DNA of 24,736 nucleotides, from assembly GCA_964538875.1 (NCBI GenBank), contig CAZIHO010000047.1, forward strand, positions 1 through 24,736, given 5' to 3'. Each line of letters opens with the position of its first letter. The first letter of the stretch is position 1. The notes beneath the pieces are model-generated. The model was not told where the DNA came from. It was given only the letters and a program-made list of their open reading frames with translations, and ran no database searches. This DNA is from CAZIHO01 sp964538875 (lineage in GTDB: Bacteria; Pseudomonadota; Gammaproteobacteria; Chromatiales; Chromatiaceae). The translations under genes and the position numbers were made by a program. Of this stretch, positions 1 through 7,754 are shown in pieces.

Positions 1-27
1 TCCTAGACCGCCTGGCCCGGGAAATTG

Positions 28-1214
28 GGCTCCCCCGCGCTAGCGGGGATCGACCGCAGCGGGTGACCATGGATGGCCTGTACGCAAAGGCTCCCCCGCG
101 CTAGCGGGGATCGACCCTGGGTCTTGGGCAGGGCCTCCCCATGTTGCAAGGCTCCCCCGCGCTAGCGGGGATCGACCTCGCGTCAGGATCTCTTTTTTCT
201 GTTCCCCAGTGGCTCCCCCGCGCTAGCGGGGATCGACCCTCCCGTTCCGCCGACGCATGATGATCCAGCACGGCTCCCCCGCGCTAGCGGGGATCGACCC
301 ACCCAACCCATCATCCGCCTACCCCCCGAAAAGGCTCCCCCGCGCTAGCGGGGATCGACCCGTCCTGGACAAGTGCCAGCGGTTCGCAGCGCTGGCTCCC
401 CCGCGCTAGCGGGGATCGACCCTGATCGGCGCCGACGGCAGCACCCGCCGTAGCGGCTCCCCCGCGCTAGCGGGGATCGACCTGCCAGCTATTGCCGCCA
501 GGGCATCCCGGATTAGGCTCCCCCGCGCTAGCGGGGATCGACCCTTCCGGCTGCGGAACGTGCATGGGGCAGGCATGGCTCCCCCGCGCTAGCGGGGATC
601 GACCCGGCTTCGGCCTGCGCACCGCCGCCAGCCTCACGGCTCCCCCGCGCTAGCGGGGATTGACCTGGCGCGCATAAGGACTTGTGCCCGCTTGCACCGG
701 CTCCCCCGCGCTAGCGGGGATCGACCCACCAACGGCTGCAACATGCGGGTGGCGCAAATGGCTCCCCCGCGCTAGCGGGGATCGACCTTGCACGATCACC
801 GGACAAGCGCCCGCAACGTCGGCTCCCCCGCGCTAGCGGGGATCGACCCTCCACCAGTTCCGCGCCCAGCTTGCTTTTCAGGGCTCCCCCGCGCTAGCGG
901 GGATCGACCCAGCCCGGCCCCGTGCTGCGCCTGCAAGCCCCAGGCTCCCCCGCGCTAGCGGGGATCGACCTGGAACGAGACATCCCGCCCGGGCTGCATC
1001 ACGGGCTCCCCCGCGCTAGCGGGGATCGACCTTTGAGCTTGGCCCAGAACTTCTGGCCGGGCGGGGCTCCCCCGCGCTAGCGGGGATCGACCTTTCGTTG
1101 ACATCTTTCATGGCGGTCACTCTATGGCTCCCCCGCGCTAGCGGGGATCGACCTCCACTTGCGCCAACACGGCAACCGAATCCGTGGGCTCCCCCGCGCT
1201 AGCGGGGATCGACC
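28..1214 (+). CRISPR. CRISPR array, type I-E-like, 20 repeats / 19 complete spacers
   Basis: Twenty copies of a 28-bp repeat start at 28 and recur every 61 bp to 1187, separated by 19 spacers of exactly 33 bp, all different. The repeat begins GGCT, contains the core CCCCGCGCTAGCGGGG (stem CCCCGC/GCGGGG, loop GCTA) and ends ATCGACC. This closely resembles the type I-E repeat of E. coli, whose 29+32 architecture also gives 61 bp. Matching that orientation, the pre-crRNA would be made from the plus strand and the leader would lie left of the window. One repeat (638-665) has C to T at its 24th base (position 661); the other 19, including the last, are identical. Bases 1-27 fit the 3' part of a further spacer, so the array may be cut by the window edge. 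No cas gene is present, so the subtype rests on repeat sequence and spacing only. Confidence 0.98.
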
Positions 1215-1346
1215 CTACGCCGCCGCTCGCAAGGAGCGGCCCGTACGCCGCACGGCCCTGTTTCATCAAGACCCGCCACCAGGTTGGCGGCCAGCAACAA
1301 TCGCCAACCTGCCCGACCGCCCAGGGGTTGTTAACGCCCCGCATCC
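1215..1346. other. CRISPR trailer / dnaE2 3' intergenic region with two inverted repeats
   Basis: This 132-bp stretch lies between the last repeat and the dnaE2 stop and holds no credible gene. It contains a hairpin at 1222-1240 (7-bp arms, loop GCAAG). It also has a perfect 10-bp inverted repeat, CAGGTTGGCG at 1280-1289 with CGCCAACCTG at 1302-1311 (12-nt loop). An alternative stem, CCGCCA (1274-1279) with TGGCGG (1285-1290), would exclude the second hairpin. Neither has a T-tract, so a terminator role for the converging transcripts is possible but unproven. The region is GC-rich, unlike the usual AT-rich CRISPR leader, which supports a leader on the other side. Confidence 0.55.
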
Positions 1347-4300
1347 TCAATGGAAATCCCTGGAGCGGGGGGTCAGGGCGCCGAGCAGTTCCGAGTGATC
1401 CCACAACCGCTGGGCGATCAGATGCACCACGCCCGCTTCCTTCTGGACCTCGCCTTGCACCGCCATCAGCCGGGCGCCGAGCAGGGTGCGTCTTTGGCGC
1501 TCGGCCAAGCGTTTCCAGATGACGAGGTTGATTTGGCCGGTTTCGTCTTCCAGGGTAACGAAGGTGACCTGGTTGGCAGAACCCGGACGCTGGCGATTGA
1601 TGACCAGGCCGGCGGTGCGCACCCTGCCCCCCGGCGGGCTGTCGCTGACTTGCTGGGCGCTGACCAGGCCCAGGCGGTTGAGCCGTTCCCGGAGCAGGGC
1701 CAGGGGATGGCGGCGCAGGCTGAGGCCCAGGCTGGCGTAATCGGCGACGATGTCCCGGCCCTCGCCGGGTACCGGCAGCAGGGGCACGGGCTCCGCACCC
1801 GCATCAGGCATGGCCGCCGCGAATAAGGGCGCCGGGGTTTGCACGCCGGTGACCTGCCAATAGGCCTGGTGGCGATTGCCAGCCAGTCCCCGCAGGGCGT
1901 CGGCGGCGGCCAAGGCGCCGAGGTCCCGGGCGCCGAGGCCAGCGCGCCGGGCCAGGTCTTCCAGAGAGACGAAGGCTGCCTGGATACGGGCGCGCACCAG
2001 GGCCTCGGCGCCCGTCTGGGACAGGTCCTTGACCAGTCTCAGGCCGAGGCGCAGGGCGGGCTGTCCCGTCTGGCCGGGCATTTGCCAGTCCCCTCCTCCC
2101 GGCCGCTCCAGGGCGCAGTCCCAGCGGCTGACCAGGACGTCCACCGGCCGCACTGCCACGCCTTGGCGGCGCGCTTCGGCCACCAATTGGGCGGGGGCGT
2201 AAAATCCCATGGGCTGGCTATTGAGCAGGGCGGCGCAGAAGGCGGCCGGGTGGTGATGCTTGAGCCAGGCGGATACGTAGACCAAGAGGGCGAAACTAGC
2301 GGCATGGGATTCCGGGAAACCGTATTCACCAAAGCCCAGAATCTGCTGAAAAATCCGTTTGGCGAATGCTTCCTGGTAGCCCCGCTCGCGCATGCCGTCC
2401 AACAAGCGGGCTTCAAATTGCTCCAGATGGCCCCGCCGGCGCCAGGCGGCGATGGAGCGGCGCAGTTGGTCCGCCTCACCGCCGGAAAAGCCAGCCGCCA
2501 CCATGGCGACCTTGATGACCTGCTCTTGAAAAATGGGCACTCCCAGGGTGCGGCCCAGCACTTCCTCCATGGCGGGCGAGGGATAGTCCACCGGCTCCAA
2601 CCCCTGCCGGCGGCGCAGGTAGGGATGCACCATGTCGCCCTGAATAGGGCCTGGCCGCACGATCGCCACCTCGATCACCAGGTCGTAGAAGCAGGCCGGG
2701 CGCAGGCGCGGCAGCATGCTCATCTGGGCCCGGGATTCGATCTGGAACACGCCGGTGGTCTCGGCGCGCTGGATCATGGCATAGACCGCCGGATCCTCCG
2801 GCGGGATGCTGGCCAGTTCCAGGGGACGATCGGGCCGCCAGTAGCCGTTGATGAGGTCCAGGGCGCGGCGGATGGCGGATAACATGCCAAGCGCCAGGCA
2901 ATCCACCTTGAGCAGGCCCAGGGCCTCCAGGTCGCTTTTGTCCCACTGGATCAGGGTGCGCCCCGGCATGGCGGCGTTCTCGATGGGCACCAGCCGGCTC
3001 AGGGGTCCCCGGGAAATGACCATGCCGCCGACGTGCTGGGAGAGGTGGCGGGGGAAGCCCAGAATCTGGCCCACTAGGGCCATGGCGCGGCGGATCAGGG
3101 GGTTGGCGGGATCGAAACCCACCTCCCGGAGCCGTTCCGGACGCACCAGTTGGCCATCCCACCAGGTTAGGTTCTTGGCCAGGCGGTCCACCTGGTCCAG
3201 TTCCAATCCCAGCGCCTTGCCCACGTCCCGCACCGCGCTCTTGGGCCGATAGGTAATCAGGGCCGCTGCCAGGGCTGCCCGCTCCCGTCCGTACTTGGCG
3301 TAGATGTATTGGAGCACTTCCTCCCGGCGCTGGTGCTCGAAATCCACGTCGATGTCCGGTGGTTCGTCCCGCTCCCGGGAGATGAAGCGCTCAAACAACA
3401 TCTCGACGCGGGCCGGGTCCACTTCGGTGATGCCCAGGCAATAGCAGACCGCCGAATTGGCGGCGGAGCCCCGCCCCTGGCAGAGGATGGCCCGTTCCCG
3501 GGCGAAACGGACGATGTCGTGGACGGTGAGGAAGTAGGGCTCGTAGCCCAGTTCCTCGATCAGGGCCAGTTCCTTGTCCACCTGATCCCGCAGCCGCGCC
3601 GCCACCCCACCCGGCCAGCGCCTGGCCATGCCCTGTTCCGTGAGCCGGCGCAACCAGGTGGCGGGCGTTTGACCGGCTGGAACCAGTTCATCCGGGTATT
3701 CGTAGCGCAATTCGTCCAGGGAAAAATGGCAGCGTTCGGCGATGTCCAGGGTCGCGGTCAGCAGCTCGGCGGGGTAATAGCGGGCCAGGTCGGCGCGGGT
3801 GCGCAGATGCCGCTCGCCGTTCTGGTGCAACGCCAGTCCGGCGGCGGACAGGGGCATCCCCAGGCGGATGGCGGTCAGGGTGTCTTGCAGGGCGCGCCGT
3901 TCCTTGGTGTGCATCAATACGCCCCCCGCCGCTACCAGGGGCAACCCGCTGCTAGCGCCCAACCGGCGCAACTGCTCCAGGCGCTCCCCATCAGCGCCGG
4001 TACGGTGCAACTCCACGCCGATCCAAACCCGCCCCGGCAGGCGTTCCGCCAGCCAGCGCCCATCCGCCGGGTCCGGTTCCCGGCCGGGCAGCCAGAGCGC
4101 CAAACAGTCCGGCAGGCCCGGATCTAAATCGGCCCGGCTGAGCCGATAGGTCCCCTTGGCGGCATTGCGCCGGCCCTGGGTGATGAGGCTGGCCAGGTTG
4201 CCGTACCCTTCCCGGCCCTGGGCCAGCACCACCAGTCCTGGCCCATCCACCAGGGCCAGGTTGCAACCCAGCAGCAGAGGCAACCCCCGCACCTTGGCTG

Positions 4301-4469
4301 CTTGGTGGGCTCGTACCACCCCCGCCAGGCTGCATTCGTCGGTCAGCGCCAGGGCCCGGTAGCCCAATTCGGCAGCCCGTTCCACCAATTCCTCGGGATG
4401 GGACGCCCCGGTGAGAAAGGTGAAATTGGATCGGCAATGGAGTTCAGCGTAATCCGGGACCCCGGTCAT
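1347..4469 (-). CDS. dnaE2: Error-prone DNA polymerase III alpha-like subunit DnaE2 (ImuC)
   Basis: The 1040-residue protein has the usual length of DnaE2/ImuC, the C-family polymerase of SOS-induced mutagenic lesion bypass. It opens with a PHP domain (AELHCRSNF near residues 8-15, LTDE near 42-45), continues through GRGSAANS (332-339) and the palm motif PDIDVDF (371-377) with acidic residues expected to bind catalytic metal, and has a C-terminal OB-fold region (about 930-965). The end, SRDFH, is typical of the family and separates it from replicative DnaE, which is longer. The ATG at 4469 gives the canonical N-terminus and lies 14 bp inside a LexA box; the ribosome site is weak. DnaE2 is often encoded with imuA and imuB, but here the upstream neighbour is the terminator of the ihfA-merR operon, so this copy appears to be a single-gene SOS unit. 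Any partners would have to be elsewhere. Confidence 0.96.
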   Translation of the reverse strand: MTGVPDYAELHCRSNFTFLTGASHPEELVERAAELGYRALALTDECSLAGVVRAHQAAKVRGLPLLLGCNLALVDGPGLVVLAQGREGYGNLASLITQGRRNAAKGTYRLSRADLDPGLPDCLALWLPGREPDPADGRWLAERLPGRVWIGVELHRTGADGERLEQLRRLGASSGLPLVAAGGVLMHTKERRALQDTLTAIRLGMPLSAAGLALHQNGERHLRTRADLARYYPAELLTATLDIAERCHFSLDELRYEYPDELVPAGQTPATWLRRLTEQGMARRWPGGVAARLRDQVDKELALIEELGYEPYFLTVHDIVRFARERAILCQGRGSAANSAVCYCLGITEVDPARVEMLFERFISRERDEPPDIDVDFEHQRREEVLQYIYAKYGRERAALAAALITYRPKSAVRDVGKALGLELDQVDRLAKNLTWWDGQLVRPERLREVGFDPANPLIRRAMALVGQILGFPRHLSQHVGGMVISRGPLSRLVPIENAAMPGRTLIQWDKSDLEALGLLKVDCLALGMLSAIRRALDLINGYWRPDRPLELASIPPEDPAVYAMIQRAETTGVFQIESRAQMSMLPRLRPACFYDLVIEVAIVRPGPIQGDMVHPYLRRRQGLEPVDYPSPAMEEVLGRTLGVPIFQEQVIKVAMVAAGFSGGEADQLRRSIAAWRRRGHLEQFEARLLDGMRERGYQEAFAKRIFQQILGFGEYGFPESHAASFALLVYVSAWLKHHHPAAFCAALLNSQPMGFYAPAQLVAEARRQGVAVRPVDVLVSRWDCALERPGGGDWQMPGQTGQPALRLGLRLVKDLSQTGAEALVRARIQAAFVSLEDLARRAGLGARDLGALAAADALRGLAGNRHQAYWQVTGVQTPAPLFAAAMPDAGAEPVPLLPVPGEGRDIVADYASLGLSLRRHPLALLRERLNRLGLVSAQQVSDSPPGGRVRTAGLVINRQRPGSANQVTFVTLEDETGQINLVIWKRLAERQRRTLLGARLMAVQGEVQKEAGVVHLIAQRLWDHSELLGALTPRSRDFH

Positions 4470-4481
4470 GGCGGCCTGCTA

Positions 4482-4501
4482 GACTGTATATATTTACAGT
4501 A
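4482..4501 (-). promoter_or_regulatory. LexA (SOS) box upstream of dnaE2
   Basis: The 16-bp element CTGTATATATTTACAG at 4484-4499 has the perfect CTGT-N8-ACAG arrangement of gammaproteobacterial LexA sites, with an all-A/T centre and outer bases close to the E. coli consensus. It ends 14 bp before the dnaE2 ATG. A weak promoter may overlap it on the minus strand: TTACGT (4516-4511) followed after 17-18 nt by ATATAT/TATATA (4493-4487), which would place LexA on the -10 region. The promoter assignment is tentative; the LexA box itself is convincing. Confidence 0.9.
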
Positions 4502-4589
4502 TATCAGGGCACGTAACCGGCCGGATGGGTGCCACTGCAGCAAGTCTGCCGTCTAGCAAGGACCCGCCTCGGCAAGCCAGCATTCCCGG

Positions 4590-4632
4590 GCCCACAAACA
4601 ACTGCGGGGATCATCCTAGGGATGTCCCCGCA
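4590..4632 (-). terminator. Intrinsic-type terminator after the MerR-family gene
   Basis: A long hairpin at 4603-4632 pairs TGCGGGGA with TCCCCGCA and continues with CATCC/GGATG around a 3-nt loop, with one bulged base. Read on the minus strand it is followed by GTTGTTTGTG, a short imperfect U-rich run. Its place just past the last gene of the pheST-ihfA-merR run, and before the separately controlled dnaE2, supports termination. Confidence 0.7.
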
Positions 4633-4659
4633 TCGTTCCTTGCCACCCGGATGGGCCAG

Positions 4660-5019
4660 CTAGCGCTTGAGGATCTTCAGAACCTCTTCCAGTTCCATCC
4701 GCAGTTGCCGGATGATCTGGTGGCTTTGACTCACGTCCTGCTTGGCTTGCTCGCCGGACAACTGGAGCCGGGCACCGCCAATGGTAAAGCCCTGGTCGTA
4801 CAGCAGGTTACGGATCTGACGAATCATGATGACGTCATGGCGTTGATAGTAACGCCGGTTTCCACGCCGTTTAATGGGCCTTAGTTGCGGAAATTCTTGC
4901 TCCCAATAGCGCAACACGTGGGGCTTCACGCCACACAGCTCGCTGACCTCGCCGATGGTGAAGTACCGTTTGCCGGGAATTGCCGGCAAATCGGCGGTGC
5001 TTTCATTCGCCTCCAGCAT
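4660..5019 (-). CDS. MerR-family transcriptional regulator (ihfA-linked type)
   Basis: This 119-residue protein has an N-terminal MerR winged helix-turn-helix: FTIGEVSELCGV, then VLRYWEQEFPQL, then the wing segment RRGNRRYYQRHDV (about residues 20-63). A helical region ending in a Glu/Leu/Lys-rich coil follows. No effector-binding cysteine cluster like that of metal-sensing MerR proteins is visible, so its inducer and targets are unknown. It overlaps the end of ihfA by 17 bp, which implies translational coupling. A small MerR-like gene directly after ihfA is common in non-enteric gammaproteobacteria such as Pseudomonas. The first ATG is preceded by GGAAG at short distance. A GGAGG just inside the gene serves no in-frame start, so I kept the first ATG. 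Confidence 0.88.
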   Translation of the reverse strand: MLEANESTADLPAIPGKRYFTIGEVSELCGVKPHVLRYWEQEFPQLRPIKRRGNRRYYQRHDVIMIRQIRNLLYDQGFTIGGARLQLSGEQAKQDVSQSHQIIRQLRMELEEVLKILKR

Positions 5020-5299
5020 AGGCTTCCACCCGCGCTTTGAGTTTTTGGCCTGGGCGGAAAGTTACTACGCGCCGGGCTGATATGGGAATCTCTTCCCCGG
5101 TCTTAGGATTGCGGCCTGGCCGCTGCTTTTTTTCCCGCAAGTCAAAGTTGCCGAAACCGGACAGCTTGACCTGCTGGCTCTTTTCCAGCGCCAGCCGGAT
5201 TTCCTCGAAAAACAATTCCACCAGTTCCTTGGCTTCCCGTTTGTTGAGGCCCAACTCCTCGAATAGGCGCTCCGCCATTTCTGCCTTGGTTAATGCCAT
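5003..5299 (-). CDS. ihfA: Integration host factor subunit alpha
   Basis: The 98-residue protein matches IHF-alpha over its whole length (the E. coli protein is about 99). It starts MALTKAEMAERLFEELGLNK and carries the DNA-bending arm GRNPKTGEEIPISARRVV, including the proline that intercalates into the minor groove, followed by FRPGQKLK. With IHF-beta (not in this window) it forms the heterodimer that bends DNA in recombination, replication initiation and promoter control. In type I-E systems of E. coli it also helps direct spacer integration at the leader; whether that applies here is inference. The gene follows pheT after 5 nt and overlaps the next gene, as in the widespread pheS-pheT-ihfA order. 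Its ribosome-binding site, inside the pheT end, is weak, which suggests coupling. Confidence 0.97.
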   Translation of the reverse strand: MALTKAEMAERLFEELGLNKREAKELVELFFEEIRLALEKSQQVKLSGFGNFDLREKKQRPGRNPKTGEEIPISARRVVTFRPGQKLKARVEAYAGGE

Positions 5300-5304
5300 T
5301 GTTG

Positions 5305-7683
5305 TTATTCCCGCAAGGTCGCGCCCAACTGTTCCGACAATTGCCGACGAATCCGGCCAATTAAAGATTCTCCCTCCTGATCCGTTAGGGTGTGGGAAGA
5401 ATCCTGAAAAATCAATCCCAAAGCCACGCTTCTTCGACCGGAATCTATATTGGACCCAGTATAGACATCAAAGATCAGGATGTCTTTAAGAATCTCAGGG
5501 ACTGCTGATTGAACGCAATCCCGGATCTTCTGGTAACTTATAGACTTATCAAGCAATAATGCCAGATCACGCCGGATCCAGGGGAAGGGTGATAACGCCT
5601 GGTAGGCGGGAAGTACGCCCTCGGCGATTTCCCGCAGGGAGAGTTCGAATAGATAGACATCGCCCCGCAGATCCAGGGTCCGGGCCAACTCCGGATGCAG
5701 CATGCCGATCCAGCCGGCTTCCCTGCCTTGGCGCTCGATGCGGGCGCATTGGCCCGGATGCAGGGCCGGATGCTGGGCGGCCACAAAGACATCCTCGCCA
5801 TTGGCGCCGCCCAAGGCCAGCAGCGCCTCCACGTCCGCCTTGCCATCGAAGAAGTCTAGGCTCCGGCGGGCTTCGCCCCATTGTTCCGGTAACCGGTCGC
5901 CGACGATCAGTCCAGCCAGCATGGGAGCCTGGTCGATGTCCTCCCCCGTCCGGCGGAAGCGCAGCCCAGATTCGAAAATCCGCACCCGCTCCTGCTGGCG
6001 GGATTGGTTGTAACGGGCCGCAGACAGCAGGCCCGGCCAAAGACTGGCCCGCATCACTGATAGGTCTAGGGATAGGGGATTCGCCAGGCTGATGGGCGGG
6101 TCATCCGGCGTCACCAGAGCGTGTAGTTCCGGGCTGATGAAGCTGTAGGTCACCACCTCTTGGTAGCCCCGGTCCACCAGCAGATTGGCGGCACGCCGCA
6201 GATCGAAGCGGGTTTCCGGCTGGGCTTCCATGACCGTGCTGGCCACCGCGTGGGTCATAGGAATTTCGGTATAGCCATATACCCGGCCCAGTTCCTCGAT
6301 CAGATCTTCTTCCAAGGCAATGTCGAAACGGCCGCTGGGCGGGGTCAGGATCCAGCCATCCGGCGCCGCCTGGATACCCATACCGAGACGCTCCAGGATG
6401 TCGGTGACGGTCTGATCGTCGATCTCGATACCCAGCACCCGACCGATGCGGTGCCGGCGCAGGCGCACCGGCGCCCGGCTGGGCAGGTGCTCCGGCGCGT
6501 TGGCCTCGACCAGAGGGCCGGGGGTTCCACCGACAATATCCAGTAACAAACGGGTCGCCCGCTGGAGGGCGGGAATTTGCAATTCCGGGTCCACGCCCCG
6601 CTCGAAGCGGTGGGCGGAGTCGGTGGCCAAGCCGTAGGAGCGGGCCCGGCCGCCCACCGCCAGGGGCGCGAAAAAGGCGCTTTCCAGCAGGATATGGCGC
6701 GTCCCGGTCCCTACGCCAGAATCCTGGCCGCCCATGATGCCGGCCAGGGCCACCGCCCGCTGGGCGTCGGCGATGACCAGAGTATCCGCCCGCAGGGTCA
6801 ATTCCTGGCCATCCAGGAGCGTCAAGCGCTCCCCGGCATCCGCCATGCGTACCTGAATGCCGCCGGCGATCCGCTCCAGGTCAAAGGCGTGCATGGGCTG
6901 GCCCAGTTCCAGCAGGATGTAGTTAGTGACATCCACCACCGGGCTGATGGATCTGAGGCCAGAGCGGCGCAGCCGTTCCCGCATCCACAGGGGGGTGCGG
7001 GCGTTAGGGTCGATGCCCCGAATCACCCGGCAGACGTAGCGGGGACAGGCCTCTGGGGCGGACAACTGGACCGGCAGCGCCGCCTCACCCTGGGCGGCCA
7101 CCGGCTCGATGACCGGCGCCTGGACCGGCAGCCGGTTCAACACCCCCATTTCCCGGGCCACGCCGGCCAGACTTAGGCAGTCGCCCCGGTCCGGCGTCAG
7201 GTTCAGTTCGATGGACTGATCGTCCAGGCCCAGATAGACCCGCAGATCGGTTCCCACCGGCGCGTCTGGCGGCAGGATCAGCAGGCCCTCGGAGCGCTCC
7301 TCCAGCCCCAACTCTTGGCCGGAACAGAGCATGCCGAAGGATTCGGCGCCCCGCAGCTTGGCCTTGTCGATACGCTGTCCGCCGGGCATGCGGGCACCCA
7401 CCCGGGCCAGAGGCACGCGCAGGCCGGGCGCCACGTTGGATGCCCCGCACACGACGGCCAGCGGTTCACCCTCACCGGCGTTCACCTGGCACAGGTGCAG
7501 CTTTTCCGCCTGCGGATGATGGGCCACCGTCAGCACCTCCGCGACCACCACACCGCTGAATGGGGGGGCGACCGGCTGTACGCCTGCCACCTCCAGACCT
7601 GCCATGCTGAGCTGGTCCGCCAACTGTTGGGTGTCGAGTTCCGGGTTTACCCACTCCCGGAGCCAGGCTTCACTCAATCTCAT
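5305..7683 (-). CDS. pheT: Phenylalanine--tRNA ligase beta subunit
   Basis: This 792-residue protein has the full domain set of bacterial PheRS beta (E. coli 795). The N-terminal segment is followed by the EMAP-II-like tRNA-binding fold (VVVAEVLTVAHHPQAEKLHLC near residues 45-65), the B3/B4 editing region, the B5 region, a catalytic-like core (RGYQEVVTYSFIS) and a C-terminal ferredoxin-fold anticodon-binding domain (PFPWIRRDLALLLDK onward). With PheS it forms the alpha2-beta2 cytosolic enzyme that charges tRNA-Phe and removes misacylated Tyr. The ATG at 7683 gives the standard MRLSEAWLREWVNP start and is preceded by AGGG seven bases upstream. It is 71 bp after pheS and 5 bp before ihfA, consistent with one transcript. 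Confidence 0.98.
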   Translation of the reverse strand: MRLSEAWLREWVNPELDTQQLADQLSMAGLEVAGVQPVAPPFSGVVVAEVLTVAHHPQAEKLHLCQVNAGEGEPLAVVCGASNVAPGLRVPLARVGARMPGGQRIDKAKLRGAESFGMLCSGQELGLEERSEGLLILPPDAPVGTDLRVYLGLDDQSIELNLTPDRGDCLSLAGVAREMGVLNRLPVQAPVIEPVAAQGEAALPVQLSAPEACPRYVCRVIRGIDPNARTPLWMRERLRRSGLRSISPVVDVTNYILLELGQPMHAFDLERIAGGIQVRMADAGERLTLLDGQELTLRADTLVIADAQRAVALAGIMGGQDSGVGTGTRHILLESAFFAPLAVGGRARSYGLATDSAHRFERGVDPELQIPALQRATRLLLDIVGGTPGPLVEANAPEHLPSRAPVRLRRHRIGRVLGIEIDDQTVTDILERLGMGIQAAPDGWILTPPSGRFDIALEEDLIEELGRVYGYTEIPMTHAVASTVMEAQPETRFDLRRAANLLVDRGYQEVVTYSFISPELHALVTPDDPPISLANPLSLDLSVMRASLWPGLLSAARYNQSRQQERVRIFESGLRFRRTGEDIDQAPMLAGLIVGDRLPEQWGEARRSLDFFDGKADVEALLALGGANGEDVFVAAQHPALHPGQCARIERQGREAGWIGMLHPELARTLDLRGDVYLFELSLREIAEGVLPAYQALSPFPWIRRDLALLLDKSISYQKIRDCVQSAVPEILKDILIFDVYTGSNIDSGRRSVALGLIFQDSSHTLTDQEGESLIGRIRRQLSEQLGATLRE

Positions 7684-7754
7684 CGCATTACCCTGTATTT
7701 GGTGGCAGCCGCTTCAACCCCAGTGGGTGAAACGGAGAACGGACCATCCGCCGC

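Noticed and set aside
1138..1522. Short open frames overlapping the last CRISPR repeats.
   Set aside because: They translate repeat and spacer DNA and the trailer; no ribosome site or family resemblance.
4470..4659. A possible tRNA-Pro gene, which some relatives such as Pseudomonas carry after the ihfA-merR pair.
   Set aside because: No cloverleaf could be formed; the region contains the LexA box and a terminator hairpin instead.
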